A stretch of 64,000 nt of DNA from Pseudomonas sp. ABC1 (GTDB lineage Bacteria; Pseudomonadota; Gammaproteobacteria; Pseudomonadales; Pseudomonadaceae): NCBI RefSeq assembly GCF_013395055.1, contig NZ_CP058349.1:1426001-1490000 (forward strand), read 5' to 3'. Under the pieces are notes generated by a model, which searched no databases, was not told the DNA's origin, and saw only the letters and a list, made by a program, of their open reading frames with translations. Position numbers and translations under genes: made by a program. Below are positions 1 to 9,093 of this stretch, one piece after another; the stretch's first letter is position 1; the number at the start of each line of letters is the position of its first letter.

Positions 1-105
1 ATCGCCACGCCCTTCGGCCAGCCAGACCTGCTTCACGCGCTTCGGATGCTGCCGCAGCAGGGCCTCGACGGCATGCAGGCCGTATATCTTTTCCAGATCG
101 CTCAT
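1..105 (-). CDS. rlmB: 23S rRNA (guanosine-2'-O-)-methyltransferase RlmB, N-terminal fragment
   Basis: The first 35 codons of a gene that runs off the left edge of the window. The start MSDLEKIYGLHAVEALLRQ is the typical beginning of RlmB, the SpoU-family enzyme that methylates the 2'-O of G2251 in 23S rRNA; only the N-terminal substrate-binding part is present. The ATG overlaps the stop codon of rnr (ATGA), so the two are translationally coupled, the usual rnr-rlmB pairing in gammaproteobacteria. The catalytic SPOUT domain lies outside the window, so the call rests on the N-terminus and the neighbour. Confidence 0.88.
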   Translation of the reverse strand, partial: MSDLEKIYGLHAVEALLRQHPKRVKQVWLAEGRGD

Positions 106-2558
106 TTCTTCGCCTTGCGCTTGCGAGCCTTGGCGCCTTTATCCGCCGGCTTGCTTGAAGAAGACTTGCCAGCCCCGGCCTTGTTGCCAGTACGCGCACC
201 CTTGCCACTGGAGCGCGACTCGTTCTGCAGGGACTTCTTGATCTCGCGGCTCTTCTTCACATCGGTATTGCCGAGCACGCGTGCAGAGGATTTGTCGCGC
301 CCCTGAGACGTGTTCTCGACCAGTTCGAAATCGATCTTGCGTTCGTCCAGGTCGACGCGCATGACCTTGACCGAAACACTGTCGCCCAGGCGGAAACTGC
401 GGCCACTGCGCTCGCCGGAGAGGCGATGATGCAGCGGATCGAAGTGATAGTAATCACCCGGCATGGCGGTCACGTGCACCAGGCCTTCGACATAGATATC
501 GGTCAACTCGACAAACAAACCAAACCCGGTAACGGCAGTGATCACGCCAGGGAATGTCTCCCCGACACGATCGCTCATGAACTCGCACTTGAGCCAGTTC
601 ACCACGTCCCGCGTCGCTTCGTCGGCACGGCGCTCGGTCATGGAGCACTGCTCGCCAAGTTGCTCCAGGCCAGCCTCATCGTATGGATAGATACGCGCCT
701 TGGGCATACTGGCGGCACCCTCACGACGCACGTGAGGTGTATCCCGGCGCGAACGGATCACGCTGCGGATAGCGCGATGCACCAGCAGGTCAGGATAGCG
801 GCGGATCGGCGAGGTGAAGTGGGTGTAAGCCTCATAGTTGAGACCAAAGTGCCCGTTATTGTCGGTGCTGTAGACCGCCTGACTGAGCGAGCGCAGCATC
901 ACCGTCTGGATCACGTTGAAATCAGCGCGCCCCTGGATTTTTTCCAGCAATGCCTGGTAGTCCTTCGGCGTCGGCCCCTCTTTGCCCTTGTGCAGGGAAA
1001 GCCCAAGCTCACCGAGGAAGGCGCGCAGCTTCTCCTGCCGCTCCAGCGGCGGGCCATCGTGCACACGGTAGAGCGACGGCAGCTCATGCTTCTGCAGGAA
1101 AGCGGCCGTGGCCACGTTGGCACAGAGCATGCATTCCTCGATCAGGCGATGCGCATCGTTGCGCACCGTAGGCCTGATCTCCGCGATCTTGCGGCCTTCA
1201 CCGAAGATGATGCGGGTTTCCTGGGTCTCGAAGTCGATGGCACCGCGCACGTGACGCGCCTTGAGCAAGACCTTGTAGAGCGCATGAAGATGCTTGAGGT
1301 GCGGCAGCACTTCGGCGTACTCGCCACACAAGCGCTTGCCGTCCTCGGACTGTGGCTGCTCGAGCATGCTGCTGACCTTGTTGTAGGTCAGCCGGGCATG
1401 GGAGTGGATCACCGCCTCATAGAACTGGTAATCGGTCATCACCCCGGTCTTGCTCAGCGTGATCTCACAGACCATCGCCAGACGATCGACGTGCGGGTTC
1501 AGCGAGCACAACCCGTTGGAAAGCTCCTCGGGCAGCATCGGCACCACCCGCTCAGGGAAATACACCGAGTTGCCACGCGTCTCGGCCTCCTTGTCCAGTG
1601 CCGAGCCCACTTTCACATAGTGCGAAACGTCAGCAATCGCCACATACAGGCGGAAACCGCCAGAGAACAGCTTCCAGGCCCGCACTTTCTCGCAGTACAC
1701 CGCATCGTCGAAGTCCCTGGCATCCTCACCATCGATGGTGACAAAAGGCAGATGGCGCAGGTCGACACGCTTGAGCTTGTCCTTCTCGGCGACTTCTTCC
1801 TTGAATCGCGCCGCTTCTCGCAGCACCGCTTCCGGCCAGACATAGGGAATATCGAAGCTGCGCAGGGCCACATCGATCTCCATACCCGGAGCCATGTAGT
1901 TACCGATCACTTCGATGATGTCGCCCTGGGGCTGGAAGCGCTGGGTCGGCCAGTGGGTGATTTTCACCTCGACGAACTGGCCCGGCTTGGCGTTCATCGA
2001 ACGCCCGGGGGTGATCAGCACTTCCTGCTGGATCTTCGGATTGTCGGCCTCGACGAATCCGACGCCGCTCTCCTCCTGATAACGCCCGACGATGCTCTCG
2101 TGGGCGCGACTGATAACCTCGACGATGGCGCCCTCACGGCGACCGCGGCGATCCATGCCGGCGACCCGCGCCAGGCAGCGGTCGCCGTCGAACACCAGGC
2201 GCATCTGCGCCGGGCTCAGGAACAGGTCGTCGCTGCCATCGTCCGGCAGCAGGAAGCCAAAACCATCGCGATGCCCGCTGACCCGTCCGCAGACCAGGTC
2301 CAGCTTGTCCACCGGCGCGTAGGTGCCGCGTCGGGTATAGATGATTTGCCCATCACGCTCCATTGCACGCAGGCGGCGGCGCAGCGCCTCTATATCGTCT
2401 TCGGACGACAGCCCGAACTCGCCCTGCAGTTGCTCACGGGAAGCAGGCGAGCCTCTTTCGCTCAGATGCTTGAGAATCAGCTCACGGCTGGGGATGGGGT
2501 TTTCGTATTTTTCCGCCTCACGAGCGGCCTCGGGATCGAGGGATTGCCAATCGGCCAT
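102..2558 (-). CDS. rnr: Ribonuclease R (3'-5' exoribonuclease)
   Basis: An 818-residue protein of the RNase II/R family that degrades structured RNA processively in the cytoplasm and takes part in rRNA quality control and stress decay. In order it shows an N-terminal winged helix (about residues 25-85), cold-shock-like OB domains, the RNB catalytic domain with the acidic cluster GEDARDFDDAVY (about 275-290), an S1 domain (about 650-730) and a Lys/Arg/Ser-rich C-terminal tail ending in KARKRKAKK, the basic tail that distinguishes RNase R from RNase II. The start MADWQSLDPEAA is the first ATG of the frame. It precedes rlmB in the same operon with a 4-base overlap. Antisense open frames across this gene are shadows. 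Confidence 0.96.
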   Translation of the reverse strand: MADWQSLDPEAAREAEKYENPIPSRELILKHLSERGSPASREQLQGEFGLSSEDDIEALRRRLRAMERDGQIIYTRRGTYAPVDKLDLVCGRVSGHRDGFGFLLPDDGSDDLFLSPAQMRLVFDGDRCLARVAGMDRRGRREGAIVEVISRAHESIVGRYQEESGVGFVEADNPKIQQEVLITPGRSMNAKPGQFVEVKITHWPTQRFQPQGDIIEVIGNYMAPGMEIDVALRSFDIPYVWPEAVLREAARFKEEVAEKDKLKRVDLRHLPFVTIDGEDARDFDDAVYCEKVRAWKLFSGGFRLYVAIADVSHYVKVGSALDKEAETRGNSVYFPERVVPMLPEELSNGLCSLNPHVDRLAMVCEITLSKTGVMTDYQFYEAVIHSHARLTYNKVSSMLEQPQSEDGKRLCGEYAEVLPHLKHLHALYKVLLKARHVRGAIDFETQETRIIFGEGRKIAEIRPTVRNDAHRLIEECMLCANVATAAFLQKHELPSLYRVHDGPPLERQEKLRAFLGELGLSLHKGKEGPTPKDYQALLEKIQGRADFNVIQTVMLRSLSQAVYSTDNNGHFGLNYEAYTHFTSPIRRYPDLLVHRAIRSVIRSRRDTPHVRREGAASMPKARIYPYDEAGLEQLGEQCSMTERRADEATRDVVNWLKCEFMSDRVGETFPGVITAVTGFGLFVELTDIYVEGLVHVTAMPGDYYHFDPLHHRLSGERSGRSFRLGDSVSVKVMRVDLDERKIDFELVENTSQGRDKSSARVLGNTDVKKSREIKKSLQNESRSSGKGARTGNKAGAGKSSSSKPADKGAKARKRKAKK

Positions 2559-2762
2559 TCAGTGATGTCACCTTTGTATATGCATACAGGACCCAATGTC
2601 TTGTATCTATTGAAGCGCGAAACGCGAGCATACGGCAGCTTTAATACAATTTTTTTTTTGGGATCAGCTCTTTACAAGCCTCGACCTCGACCGTATAGTT
2701 CGCGCCCACAGCGTCCTGAGGACGTTGTAACACGGAAACGAACAAGTAACATCGTTTCCCGT

Positions 2763-2849
2763 GCCCAGGTGGCGGAATTGGTAGACGCGCTGGTTTCAGG
2801 TATCAGTGATCGCAAGATCGTGGAAGTTCGAGTCTTCTCCTGGGCACCA
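2763..2849 (+). tRNA. tRNA-Leu (anticodon CAG), copy 1
   Basis: An 87-nt class II tRNA. It opens with GCCCAGGTGGCGGAATTGG and closes with CTGGGC followed by an encoded CCA. The acceptor ends pair, the anticodon loop reads TTCAGGT (CAG), and a long variable arm (GTGATCGCAAGATCGT) follows, as expected for leucine. A second copy with the same sequence begins 110 nt downstream, so both probably come from one transcript that ends at the hairpin after copy 2. Confidence 0.96.
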
Positions 2850-2959
2850 AATTCTGATGGATCGATCTGATAAGTCGGTTCGTCGTATAGCGGACGCAGT
2901 GGTCCGTGTTCGATAAAAGAATGAAACACTGCAACAACGGCAAGCAATTGTCGTGCTGT

Positions 2960-3046
2960 GCCCAGGTGGCGGAATTGGTAGACGCGCTGGTTTCAGGTAT
3001 CAGTGATCGCAAGATCGTGGAAGTTCGAGTCTTCTCCTGGGCACCA
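2960..3046 (+). tRNA. tRNA-Leu (anticodon CAG), copy 2
   Basis: The same 87-nt class II tRNA-Leu(CAG) with encoded CCA, reading base for base like the first copy, while the leader sequences of the two copies differ. A Rho-independent terminator begins 13 nt after the CCA. Two tRNA-Leu genes next to rnr/purA are also the arrangement I recall from P. aeruginosa. Confidence 0.96.
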
Positions 3047-3054
3047 AATTCAAG

Positions 3055-3084
3055 AAAAACCGAGCCAATGGCTCGGTTTTTTTT
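3055..3084 (+). terminator. Rho-independent terminator of the tRNA-Leu operon
   Basis: Stem CCGAGCC / GGCTCGG (3060-3066 with 3070-3076), loop AAT, followed by eight T. A-rich upstream flank. A textbook intrinsic terminator ending the tRNA transcript. Confidence 0.92.
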
Positions 3085-3149
3085 CGCCTGTTATTCTGCC
3101 CCATCCCGCACCATCACACTCGCCTCCCCCGCCTTCCGGAATTCCCCAC

Positions 3150-4037
3150 ATGCTCTGGATCCCCTTCACACTGCTCGCCGCCTTTACCCAGGCACTGCGC
3201 AATGCCCAGCAGAAAGTCCTCAGCCGTGAAGTGAACGCCATCGGCGTGACCCTCGCACGCTTTATCTGGGCACTACCACTGGCGGGCATCTACCTGCTGA
3301 TACTGGAACTGGCGGTCCCGACCGAAATACCACATTTCAGTGGCCACTTCCTGTTCGCGGTGAGCGCCGCCGCCTTTGCCCAGATCCTCGCCACTATCCT
3401 CATGGTGCTGCTGTTCCAGCGCCGCAGCTACGCCGCTGGTGTCGGCCTGGCCAAGAGTGAGGCGTTACTCGCGGCGATTCTCGGCGCCGCCTTCTTCGGC
3501 GCACTGCTCGGGCCGATAGGCTGGCTGGGCATTGCCATAGGATCGGTTGCGGTATGGCTGATGAAAGGCCGCAGCGAGCCAGGTACACTTGATCTCTCGA
3601 CCCTGCTGCTCGGACTCGGCAGCGGTCTGTGCTTCGCACTGACCACACTCTGGGTACGCGACGCCTGCCACCAGCTAAGCCTGCCATTCATGCATACCGC
3701 CGCCTGGGCGCTGGTATGGACCATCGGCATACAAGTCACCGCCCTGACCGCCTGGCTGGCGTTGCGCGACCGCGCCACCCTGCTGAAACTCTGGCACAGG
3801 CCATCACTGGTATTTCGCATCAGCCTGTCCAGTTCCATTGCTTCTCTATGCTGGTTCACCGCCGTCAATCTGGAGCAGGTCGCCCTGGTGAAGACCCTTG
3901 GTCAGGTCGAAGTTTTCTTCACCCTGCTGCTCTCGCAGCACTGGCTGAAAGAGCAGGTATCCCCACGAGAAAGGCTCGGCCTGCTGTTGATCGTAATCAG
4001 CGCCATCCTGGTGATATGGCCGACACTGACGACCTGA
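3150..4037 (+). CDS. EamA/DMT-family membrane transporter
   Basis: A 295-residue inner-membrane protein with about ten hydrophobic segments in two repeats, the EamA (drug/metabolite transporter) architecture. It begins MLWIPFTLLAAFTQALRNAQQK; the frame stays open upstream through the tRNA, but this ATG is the first sensible start and gives the usual length. Substrate is not predictable from sequence. The gene lies alone between the tRNA terminator and a bidirectional terminator, so it is probably monocistronic. In P. aeruginosa, as I recall, the tRNA genes are followed directly by purA, so this gene looks like a lineage-specific insertion; I see no integrase or flanking repeat with it. Confidence 0.85.
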   Translation: MLWIPFTLLAAFTQALRNAQQKVLSREVNAIGVTLARFIWALPLAGIYLLILELAVPTEIPHFSGHFLFAVSAAAFAQILATILMVLLFQRRSYAAGVGLAKSEALLAAILGAAFFGALLGPIGWLGIAIGSVAVWLMKGRSEPGTLDLSTLLLGLGSGLCFALTTLWVRDACHQLSLPFMHTAAWALVWTIGIQVTALTAWLALRDRATLLKLWHRPSLVFRISLSSSIASLCWFTAVNLEQVALVKTLGQVEVFFTLLLSQHWLKEQVSPRERLGLLLIVISAILVIWPTLTT

Positions 4038-4070
4038 ATCTCATCAGCCGCGCAACGCCCAAAACGAAAA

Positions 4071-4097
4071 AGGCCCGTATTTCTACGGGCCTTTTTT
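4071..4097. terminator. Bidirectional terminator between EamA gene and purA
   Basis: Stem AGGCCCGTA / TACGGGCCT (4071-4079 with 4084-4092), loop TTTC, T-run on the plus strand and A-run upstream (T-run on the minus strand). It sits between converging genes and can serve both. Confidence 0.88.
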
Positions 4098-4112
4098 CAT
4101 CGCATATGCCTG

Positions 4113-5408
4113 TCAGGCAAAAGGATGGCGCAGCACGATGGTCTCGTTACGATCCGGACCGGTCGACACGATATCGATAGGAGCACCCACCAGCTCGGCG
4201 ATACGCTCGATGTAAGCACGCGCATTGGCCGGCAGTTCCTCCAGGCTACGCGCACCGACGGTCGACTCCGACCAACCCGGCAGGTCTTCGTAGACCGGCT
4301 GCAGGTTCTCGTAGCTTTCGGCATCGGTCGGCGCATCCGCCAGGGTATTGCCCTGGGCATCCAGGTAGCCTGTGCAGATGCGCACGGTTTCCAGGCCATC
4401 CAGCACATCCAGCTTGGTCAGGCACAGGCCGGAGATACTGTTGATCTCGATGGAGCGTCGCAGGATCACTGCGTCGAACCAGCCACAACGACGGGCACGG
4501 CCAGTCACGCTACCGAACTCATGCCCCTGCTTGGCCAGGTAGGCGCCGGTTTCGTCGAACAGTTCGGTCGGGAAAGGCCCCGAGCCGACACGGGTGGTAT
4601 AGGCCTTGGTGATACCGAGGATGTAGTCCAGGTACAACGGGCCGACGCCCGAACCGGTCGACACGCCGCCAGCCGTGGTGTTGGAGCTGGTCACGAACGG
4701 GTAGGTACCATGATCGATATCCAGCAGCGTACCCTGGGCACCTTCGAACATGATGTTCTCGTCCGCACGGCGCAGGTCATGCAGGCGGGTCACAACGTCC
4801 AGCATCAGCGGCTCGAGGATCTTGGCATAGGCCATGGCCTCGTCGAGCGTCTTCTGGTAATCGACCGCAGGTTCCTTATAGAAATTCTGCAGGACGAAGT
4901 TGTGGTACTCGAGAATCTCCCGCAGCTTGCTGGCGAAGCGCTCCGGATGGAACAGGTCACCGATGCGCAGTCCACGGCGCGAAATCTTGTCTTCATACGC
5001 CGGGCCGATGCCGCGACCAGTGGTACCGATCTTGGCTTCGCCACGCGCTTTTTCGCGCGCCTGATCGAGGGCAACGTGGTAAGGCAGGATCAGCGGGCAA
5101 GCCGGACTGATACGCAGGCGCTCGCGCACCGGCACACCACGCTCTTCCAGCTCGCCGATTTCCTTGAGCAGCGCATCCGGCGCGACCACCACGCCATTGC
5201 CGATCAGGCATTGCGTGCCCTCACGCAAAATGCCGGACGGAATCAGGCGCAGGATGGTTTTCTTGCCATCGATGACCAGCGTATGCCCGGCATTATGGCC
5301 GCCCTGGTAACGGACGACGGCAGCCGCCTGGTCGGTCAGCAGGTCGACGATCTTGCCCTTGCCCTCATCACCCCACTGGGTACCCAGGACGACGACATTC
5401 TTACCCAT
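4113..5408 (-). CDS. purA: Adenylosuccinate synthetase
   Basis: A 431-residue enzyme that makes adenylosuccinate from IMP, aspartate and GTP, the first committed step to AMP. The N-terminus MGKNVVVLGTQWGDEGKGK contains the GTP-binding loop GDEGKGKIVD; further on are NAGHTL, GTTGRGIGPAY and the C-terminal STGPDRNETI guanine-binding motif. The frame opens nine codons earlier at MLRRRGQSV, but the conserved protein start is the ATG at 5408. Length agrees with the family. Downstream of hisZ on the same strand, with a bidirectional terminator after it. Confidence 0.97.
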   Translation of the reverse strand: MGKNVVVLGTQWGDEGKGKIVDLLTDQAAAVVRYQGGHNAGHTLVIDGKKTILRLIPSGILREGTQCLIGNGVVVAPDALLKEIGELEERGVPVRERLRISPACPLILPYHVALDQAREKARGEAKIGTTGRGIGPAYEDKISRRGLRIGDLFHPERFASKLREILEYHNFVLQNFYKEPAVDYQKTLDEAMAYAKILEPLMLDVVTRLHDLRRADENIMFEGAQGTLLDIDHGTYPFVTSSNTTAGGVSTGSGVGPLYLDYILGITKAYTTRVGSGPFPTELFDETGAYLAKQGHEFGSVTGRARRCGWFDAVILRRSIEINSISGLCLTKLDVLDGLETVRICTGYLDAQGNTLADAPTDAESYENLQPVYEDLPGWSESTVGARSLEELPANARAYIERIAELVGAPIDIVSTGPDRNETIVLRHPFA

Positions 5409-5482
5409 AACACTTTGTCCTCTTCGGCGAAGCACAAGCCGGCCAGGGCCAGCGAATTATATTGAAGTCAGTCTCGATGAAA

Positions 5483-6661
5483 TCAGCGGGCCAGCGGCAC
5501 GACCTGCCAGGCTCCACCGTCATTGATCAGTTGGCGATCGCAAGCCACGGCGTCAGGCGCCTGGCCCTCGAGAGCCTGGACCACACACTGTCCTTCGGCA
5601 CGCAAGCCACGAATGGTCTCCCACAGCTGGGGAGTCATGTCGAAAGGTGCCCAGATACCGAGCGAAGGCTCAGTCAGTTCAGCCTGGCCCAGCGTGACCA
5701 AGGTTTTCAGGTCCGTGGAAAATCCGGTTGCCGGACGCGCACGTCCGAAATCCGCACCGATATCGTCATAGCGCCCGCCCTGGGCGATGGACTGGCCAAC
5801 CCCAGGAACGAACGCGGCAAACACCACGCCGGTGTGGTAATGGTAGCCACGCAGCTCGCCAAGATCGAAGTAGAGCGGCAACTGCGGGAATCGTTGTGCC
5901 AGCGTATCCGCAATACGCTCCAGGCCTTCCAGAGCGACCTGCACATCGGCAGGCGCCTGCGCCAACACCTCTCGGGCCACGCGCAGCACATCGCGACCGC
6001 CACACAAGGTGGCCAGCGCCTGGAGCATGCCCGCAGGACCTGCCGGCAGGCCGGAGGTCAACTCGCGCACCTCATCGACAGCCTTGCGTTGCAGTGCATC
6101 GAACAGACGCTGCTCTGCCTCGCCAGACAAGCCAGCCGCCCTCGCCAACCCGCGATAGACACCGACATGACCGAGGTCCATGTGCACATTCGGCACCTCG
6201 GCCAACTCCAGCATCTCCAGCATCAGGCTGATGACTTCGATATCCGCCGAAACGCCGCCATCGCCATACAGCTCGGCACCCAGTTGGATCGGACTGCGCG
6301 AAGTGGACAGCGCCCGGGGCTTGGCATGCAGCACACTGCCTACATAGCAGAGACGGCTCGGCCCCTCGCGACGAAGAGTGTGCGAATCGACACGCGCGAC
6401 CTGAGGCGTGATATCGGCCCTGAAACCCATCTGCCGCCCGGACAGCGGATCGGTGATTTTGAAGGTCTTCAGATCCAGATCCTGACCGGCACCGGTCAGC
6501 AACGATTCGAGGAACTCCACATGGGGCGTGATGACCAGCTCGTAGCCCCAGCCATGGAATAGATCCAGCACACGACGTCGCGCGGTCTCGATACGCGCCG
6601 CCTCGGGCGGCAGCACCTCCTCGATGCCATCCGGCAGCAGCCAGCGGTCTATCGTTGCCAT
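5483..6661 (-). CDS. hisZ: ATP phosphoribosyltransferase regulatory subunit HisZ
   Basis: A 392-residue histidyl-tRNA synthetase paralogue that pairs with the short form of HisG to give allosterically controlled ATP phosphoribosyltransferase, the first step of histidine synthesis. It begins MATIDRWLLPDGIEEVLPPE, the standard Pseudomonas start; four in-frame codons upstream were left out. It keeps class II synthetase-like segments such as GFRADITPQVARVDS but lacks the anticodon-binding domain. It is probably co-transcribed with purA. The 266-nt gap upstream, where E. coli has the small DUF2065 gene yjeT near hflC, holds only the hflC terminator and no such gene. Confidence 0.93.
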   Translation of the reverse strand: MATIDRWLLPDGIEEVLPPEAARIETARRRVLDLFHGWGYELVITPHVEFLESLLTGAGQDLDLKTFKITDPLSGRQMGFRADITPQVARVDSHTLRREGPSRLCYVGSVLHAKPRALSTSRSPIQLGAELYGDGGVSADIEVISLMLEMLELAEVPNVHMDLGHVGVYRGLARAAGLSGEAEQRLFDALQRKAVDEVRELTSGLPAGPAGMLQALATLCGGRDVLRVAREVLAQAPADVQVALEGLERIADTLAQRFPQLPLYFDLGELRGYHYHTGVVFAAFVPGVGQSIAQGGRYDDIGADFGRARPATGFSTDLKTLVTLGQAELTEPSLGIWAPFDMTPQLWETIRGLRAEGQCVVQALEGQAPDAVACDRQLINDGGAWQVVPLAR

Positions 6662-6836
6662 TTCGCCTATCACCTCTTTCAGAGAGTTCCAGCCAGCACA
6701 CGAAAACAGGAGCCGTCGCTCCCAAGCCGCATGCCGTCATGTTCGAACGAGCCCCGGCGCGACAGGCGACAAGGCCGGCAGGGTCGCCCCGTGCCATGGA
6801 TCGCCGTGCGCGAACTTGAATGCGCAGGCGTAAAAA

Positions 6837-6855
6837 AGCCGGGGCTACCCCGGCT
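6837..6855 (-). terminator. Terminator of the miaA-hfq-hflXKC operon
   Basis: On the minus strand AGCCGGGG-TAG-CCCCGGCT is followed directly by TTTTTT. It lies about 70 nt after the hflC stop, so hisZ-purA need their own promoter in the gap 6662-6836. Confidence 0.9.
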
Positions 6856-6927
6856 GCACGGATCATAGCAATGTTTTGTCGATGGGTCATCCGATGGGCC
6901 GTCAAGCCCGTCGGATGACCCTGTCGA

Positions 6928-7794
6928 TCAGCGCGACTTCTCCAGGTAACGGAAGAACTCGCTGTCCGGATTCAACACCAGCACGTCTTCCTTGCTCGCA
7001 AAGCTTTCACGGTAGGCCTGCAGACTGCGGTAGAACGCGTAGAACTCGGTGTCCTGCCCGTATGCGGCCGCATAAATGGCCGCTGCACGAGCGTCGCCGT
7101 CGCCTCGCAATTCCTCGGACTCGCGGAATGCCTCGGCCAGCAGTACGCGCTTCTGACGATCGGCATCGGCACGAATACCTTCGGCCAGCTCCTTGCCTTT
7201 TGCACGGTGCTCACGGGCCTCACGCTCACGCTCCGAACTCATACGCTCGAATACACTGCGGTTGACCTCGCGCGGCAGATCGATGCCCTTCACGCGAACG
7301 TCCACGACTTCGATCCCGAGCTCCTGCTGGGCCGCACGGTTCAAGGCATTGGTTACCTGCCCCATCAACTCGTCGCGCTGGCCCGATACGGACTCATGCA
7401 GGGTGCGCTTACCGAACTGGTCGCGCAACGCGGCTTCCAGGCGGCGCGACAGACGCTCATCGGCAATCGCCTTGACGCCAGACGTCGCGGTATAGAAGCG
7501 CTCGGCATCATCCACTCGCCACTTGGCGTAGGAGTCCACCATCAGCGCTTTCTTCTCCAGCGTGAGGAAGCGGGACGTCGTCGAGTCCAGCGTCATCAGG
7601 CGCGCATCGAACTTGCGCACACTGTTCACGTAAGGAATCTTCATGTGCAGCCCAGGCTGCAAATCAGGCTCGACGATCTTGCCGAATCGCAGCAGGACTG
7701 CACGTTCGGTCTGCGAAACGATATAGAAGCTATTCCACAGGACCAACGCCAGGATCACGCCAACGATCAGCGCGAGAATTGACTTATTGCTCAT
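6928..7794 (-). CDS. hflC: HflC, regulator of the FtsH protease (SPFH/prohibitin family)
   Basis: A 288-residue bitopic inner-membrane protein with one N-terminal transmembrane helix (about residues 5-25) and a periplasmic SPFH/band 7 domain. With HflK it forms the cage that surrounds FtsH and controls access of membrane substrates. The ATG at 7794 overlaps the hflK stop (ATGA), which fixes the start; a TTG one codon earlier is in frame but lies inside hflK. C-terminal segments LVLNPDSEFFRYLEKS are typical for HflC. Confidence 0.95.
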   Translation of the reverse strand: MSNKSILALIVGVILALVLWNSFYIVSQTERAVLLRFGKIVEPDLQPGLHMKIPYVNSVRKFDARLMTLDSTTSRFLTLEKKALMVDSYAKWRVDDAERFYTATSGVKAIADERLSRRLEAALRDQFGKRTLHESVSGQRDELMGQVTNALNRAAQQELGIEVVDVRVKGIDLPREVNRSVFERMSSEREREAREHRAKGKELAEGIRADADRQKRVLLAEAFRESEELRGDGDARAAAIYAAAYGQDTEFYAFYRSLQAYRESFASKEDVLVLNPDSEFFRYLEKSR

Positions 7795-8996
7795 CAACGG
7801 CTCTCCCTGGAACGAACTTCACGCGGGTCCAGCTCTACCGGAAGGCGAGTGCCCTGCCCGGTGGATTCCGACGCGCCAGCCGATTGCGACGGAGCACCGG
7901 CCCCACGGCTGTTGATCATCTTGTCCAGCGGCAGATAAAGCAGGTTGTTCTGCCCCTTGTCGCCAGTCACCAGCACTTTGCTGGTATTGCTCATGACATC
8001 CTGCATGGTTTCCAGGTACAGGCGCTCACGCGTGACTTCCGGCGCCTTGCGGTACTCGGCGACCAGCTTGCTGAAACGGTCAGCCTCACCCTGGGAGCGG
8101 GAAATCACGGCATCGCGATAACCGCTTGCCTCTTCCAGCATGCGCTGTGCCTGGCCTCGCGCTTCGGGAATCACGCCATTGGCGTAGGATTCGGCCTGGT
8201 TCTTCTCCCGCTGCTCGTCTTCGCGAGCCCGGATCACGTCGTCGAAGGCCTCCTGGACCTCACGCGGCGCGGCAGCGCTCTGCAGGTTGACCTGGGTAAC
8301 GGTGATACCGGTGCGGTAGTTGTCCAGGAAACGCTGCAGGCGCTCCTTGACTTCGCTCGCCATGGCCTCACGGCCCTCGGTCAGCACCTGATCCATCGCC
8401 GTCGAACCAACCACATGGCGAACGGCACTGTCCGTCGCATGCTGGAGGCTGACTTCCGGCTGATCCACATTCAGCACGAAGGCCTGGAGATCGGAAACCC
8501 GGTATTGCACGGTCAGCGGCACTTCGATGATGTTTTCATCTTCGGTCAGCATCTGCCCCTGCTTGCTGTAGGAGCGCTCGCGCGTCACGTTTTCCTGGAA
8601 CTTGCGATCGATCGGCGGGAAATAGATATTCAGGCCAGGGCCAACGGTCTCGTAGTACTTACCGAAACGCAGCACCACCGCCTGCTCTTGTTCGTCGACG
8701 ATATAGACGGCACTGGTCAGCCAGACGGCCAGCAGTACGGCCAGACCGACCCAGAGCAGCGCAAAGCCGCCACGTCGACCGCCGCCTTCGCCACCATTGC
8801 CGGCACCACCGGAACCACGCTTCTTGCCGCCAAAGACACCGTTGAGGCTGTCCTGCAGCTTGCGGAAAGCCTCGTCGAGATCCGGCGGCCCCTTCTGGTC
8901 ACCACCGCCCCGACGACCGCCATTGCCACCATTGCCGCCGCCACTACCCCAGGGGTCCTGATTGTTCGAGTTGCCACCCGGCTCATTCCAAGCCAT
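7794..8996 (-). CDS. hflK: HflK, regulator of the FtsH protease (SPFH/prohibitin family)
   Basis: A 400-residue partner of HflC. A Gly/Asn-rich cytoplasmic N-terminus (MAWNEPGGNSNNQDPWGSG) is followed by one membrane helix (about 78-98) and a periplasmic SPFH domain with the long helical region. The ATG at 8996 is chosen because GGAGAG stands just upstream and the protein start matches other Pseudomonas HflK; an ATG four codons earlier would include the ribosome-binding site in the coding region. Coupled to hflC by a 4-base overlap. Confidence 0.95.
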   Translation of the reverse strand: MAWNEPGGNSNNQDPWGSGGGNGGNGGRRGGGDQKGPPDLDEAFRKLQDSLNGVFGGKKRGSGGAGNGGEGGGRRGGFALLWVGLAVLLAVWLTSAVYIVDEQEQAVVLRFGKYYETVGPGLNIYFPPIDRKFQENVTRERSYSKQGQMLTEDENIIEVPLTVQYRVSDLQAFVLNVDQPEVSLQHATDSAVRHVVGSTAMDQVLTEGREAMASEVKERLQRFLDNYRTGITVTQVNLQSAAAPREVQEAFDDVIRAREDEQREKNQAESYANGVIPEARGQAQRMLEEASGYRDAVISRSQGEADRFSKLVAEYRKAPEVTRERLYLETMQDVMSNTSKVLVTGDKGQNNLLYLPLDKMINSRGAGAPSQSAGASESTGQGTRLPVELDPREVRSRESR

Positions 8997-9093
8997 AGCG
9001 CTCTCCATTCAAATAAAGCTAAGGACGCGCCATTGCGCATCCGCCAATGCTACCGAAAGCTCGCTGGCGGCAGCAAAATTGCTGCCGCAGGCT

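Noticed and set aside
426..2870. An 814-codon plus-strand open frame covering most of rnr
   Set aside because: It is the complement of a clear RNase R gene, shows no family motif, and even runs into the first tRNA-Leu. GC-rich codon usage leaves antisense frames open.
2763..3046. A direct repeat of 87 nt that could be read as a duplicated attachment site
   Set aside because: The repeats are two complete tRNA-Leu genes. No integrase or phage-like gene lies between or near them.
3003..3149. Upstream extension of the EamA frame
   Set aside because: It would start within the tRNA and cross its terminator; the ATG at 3150 gives the normal protein.
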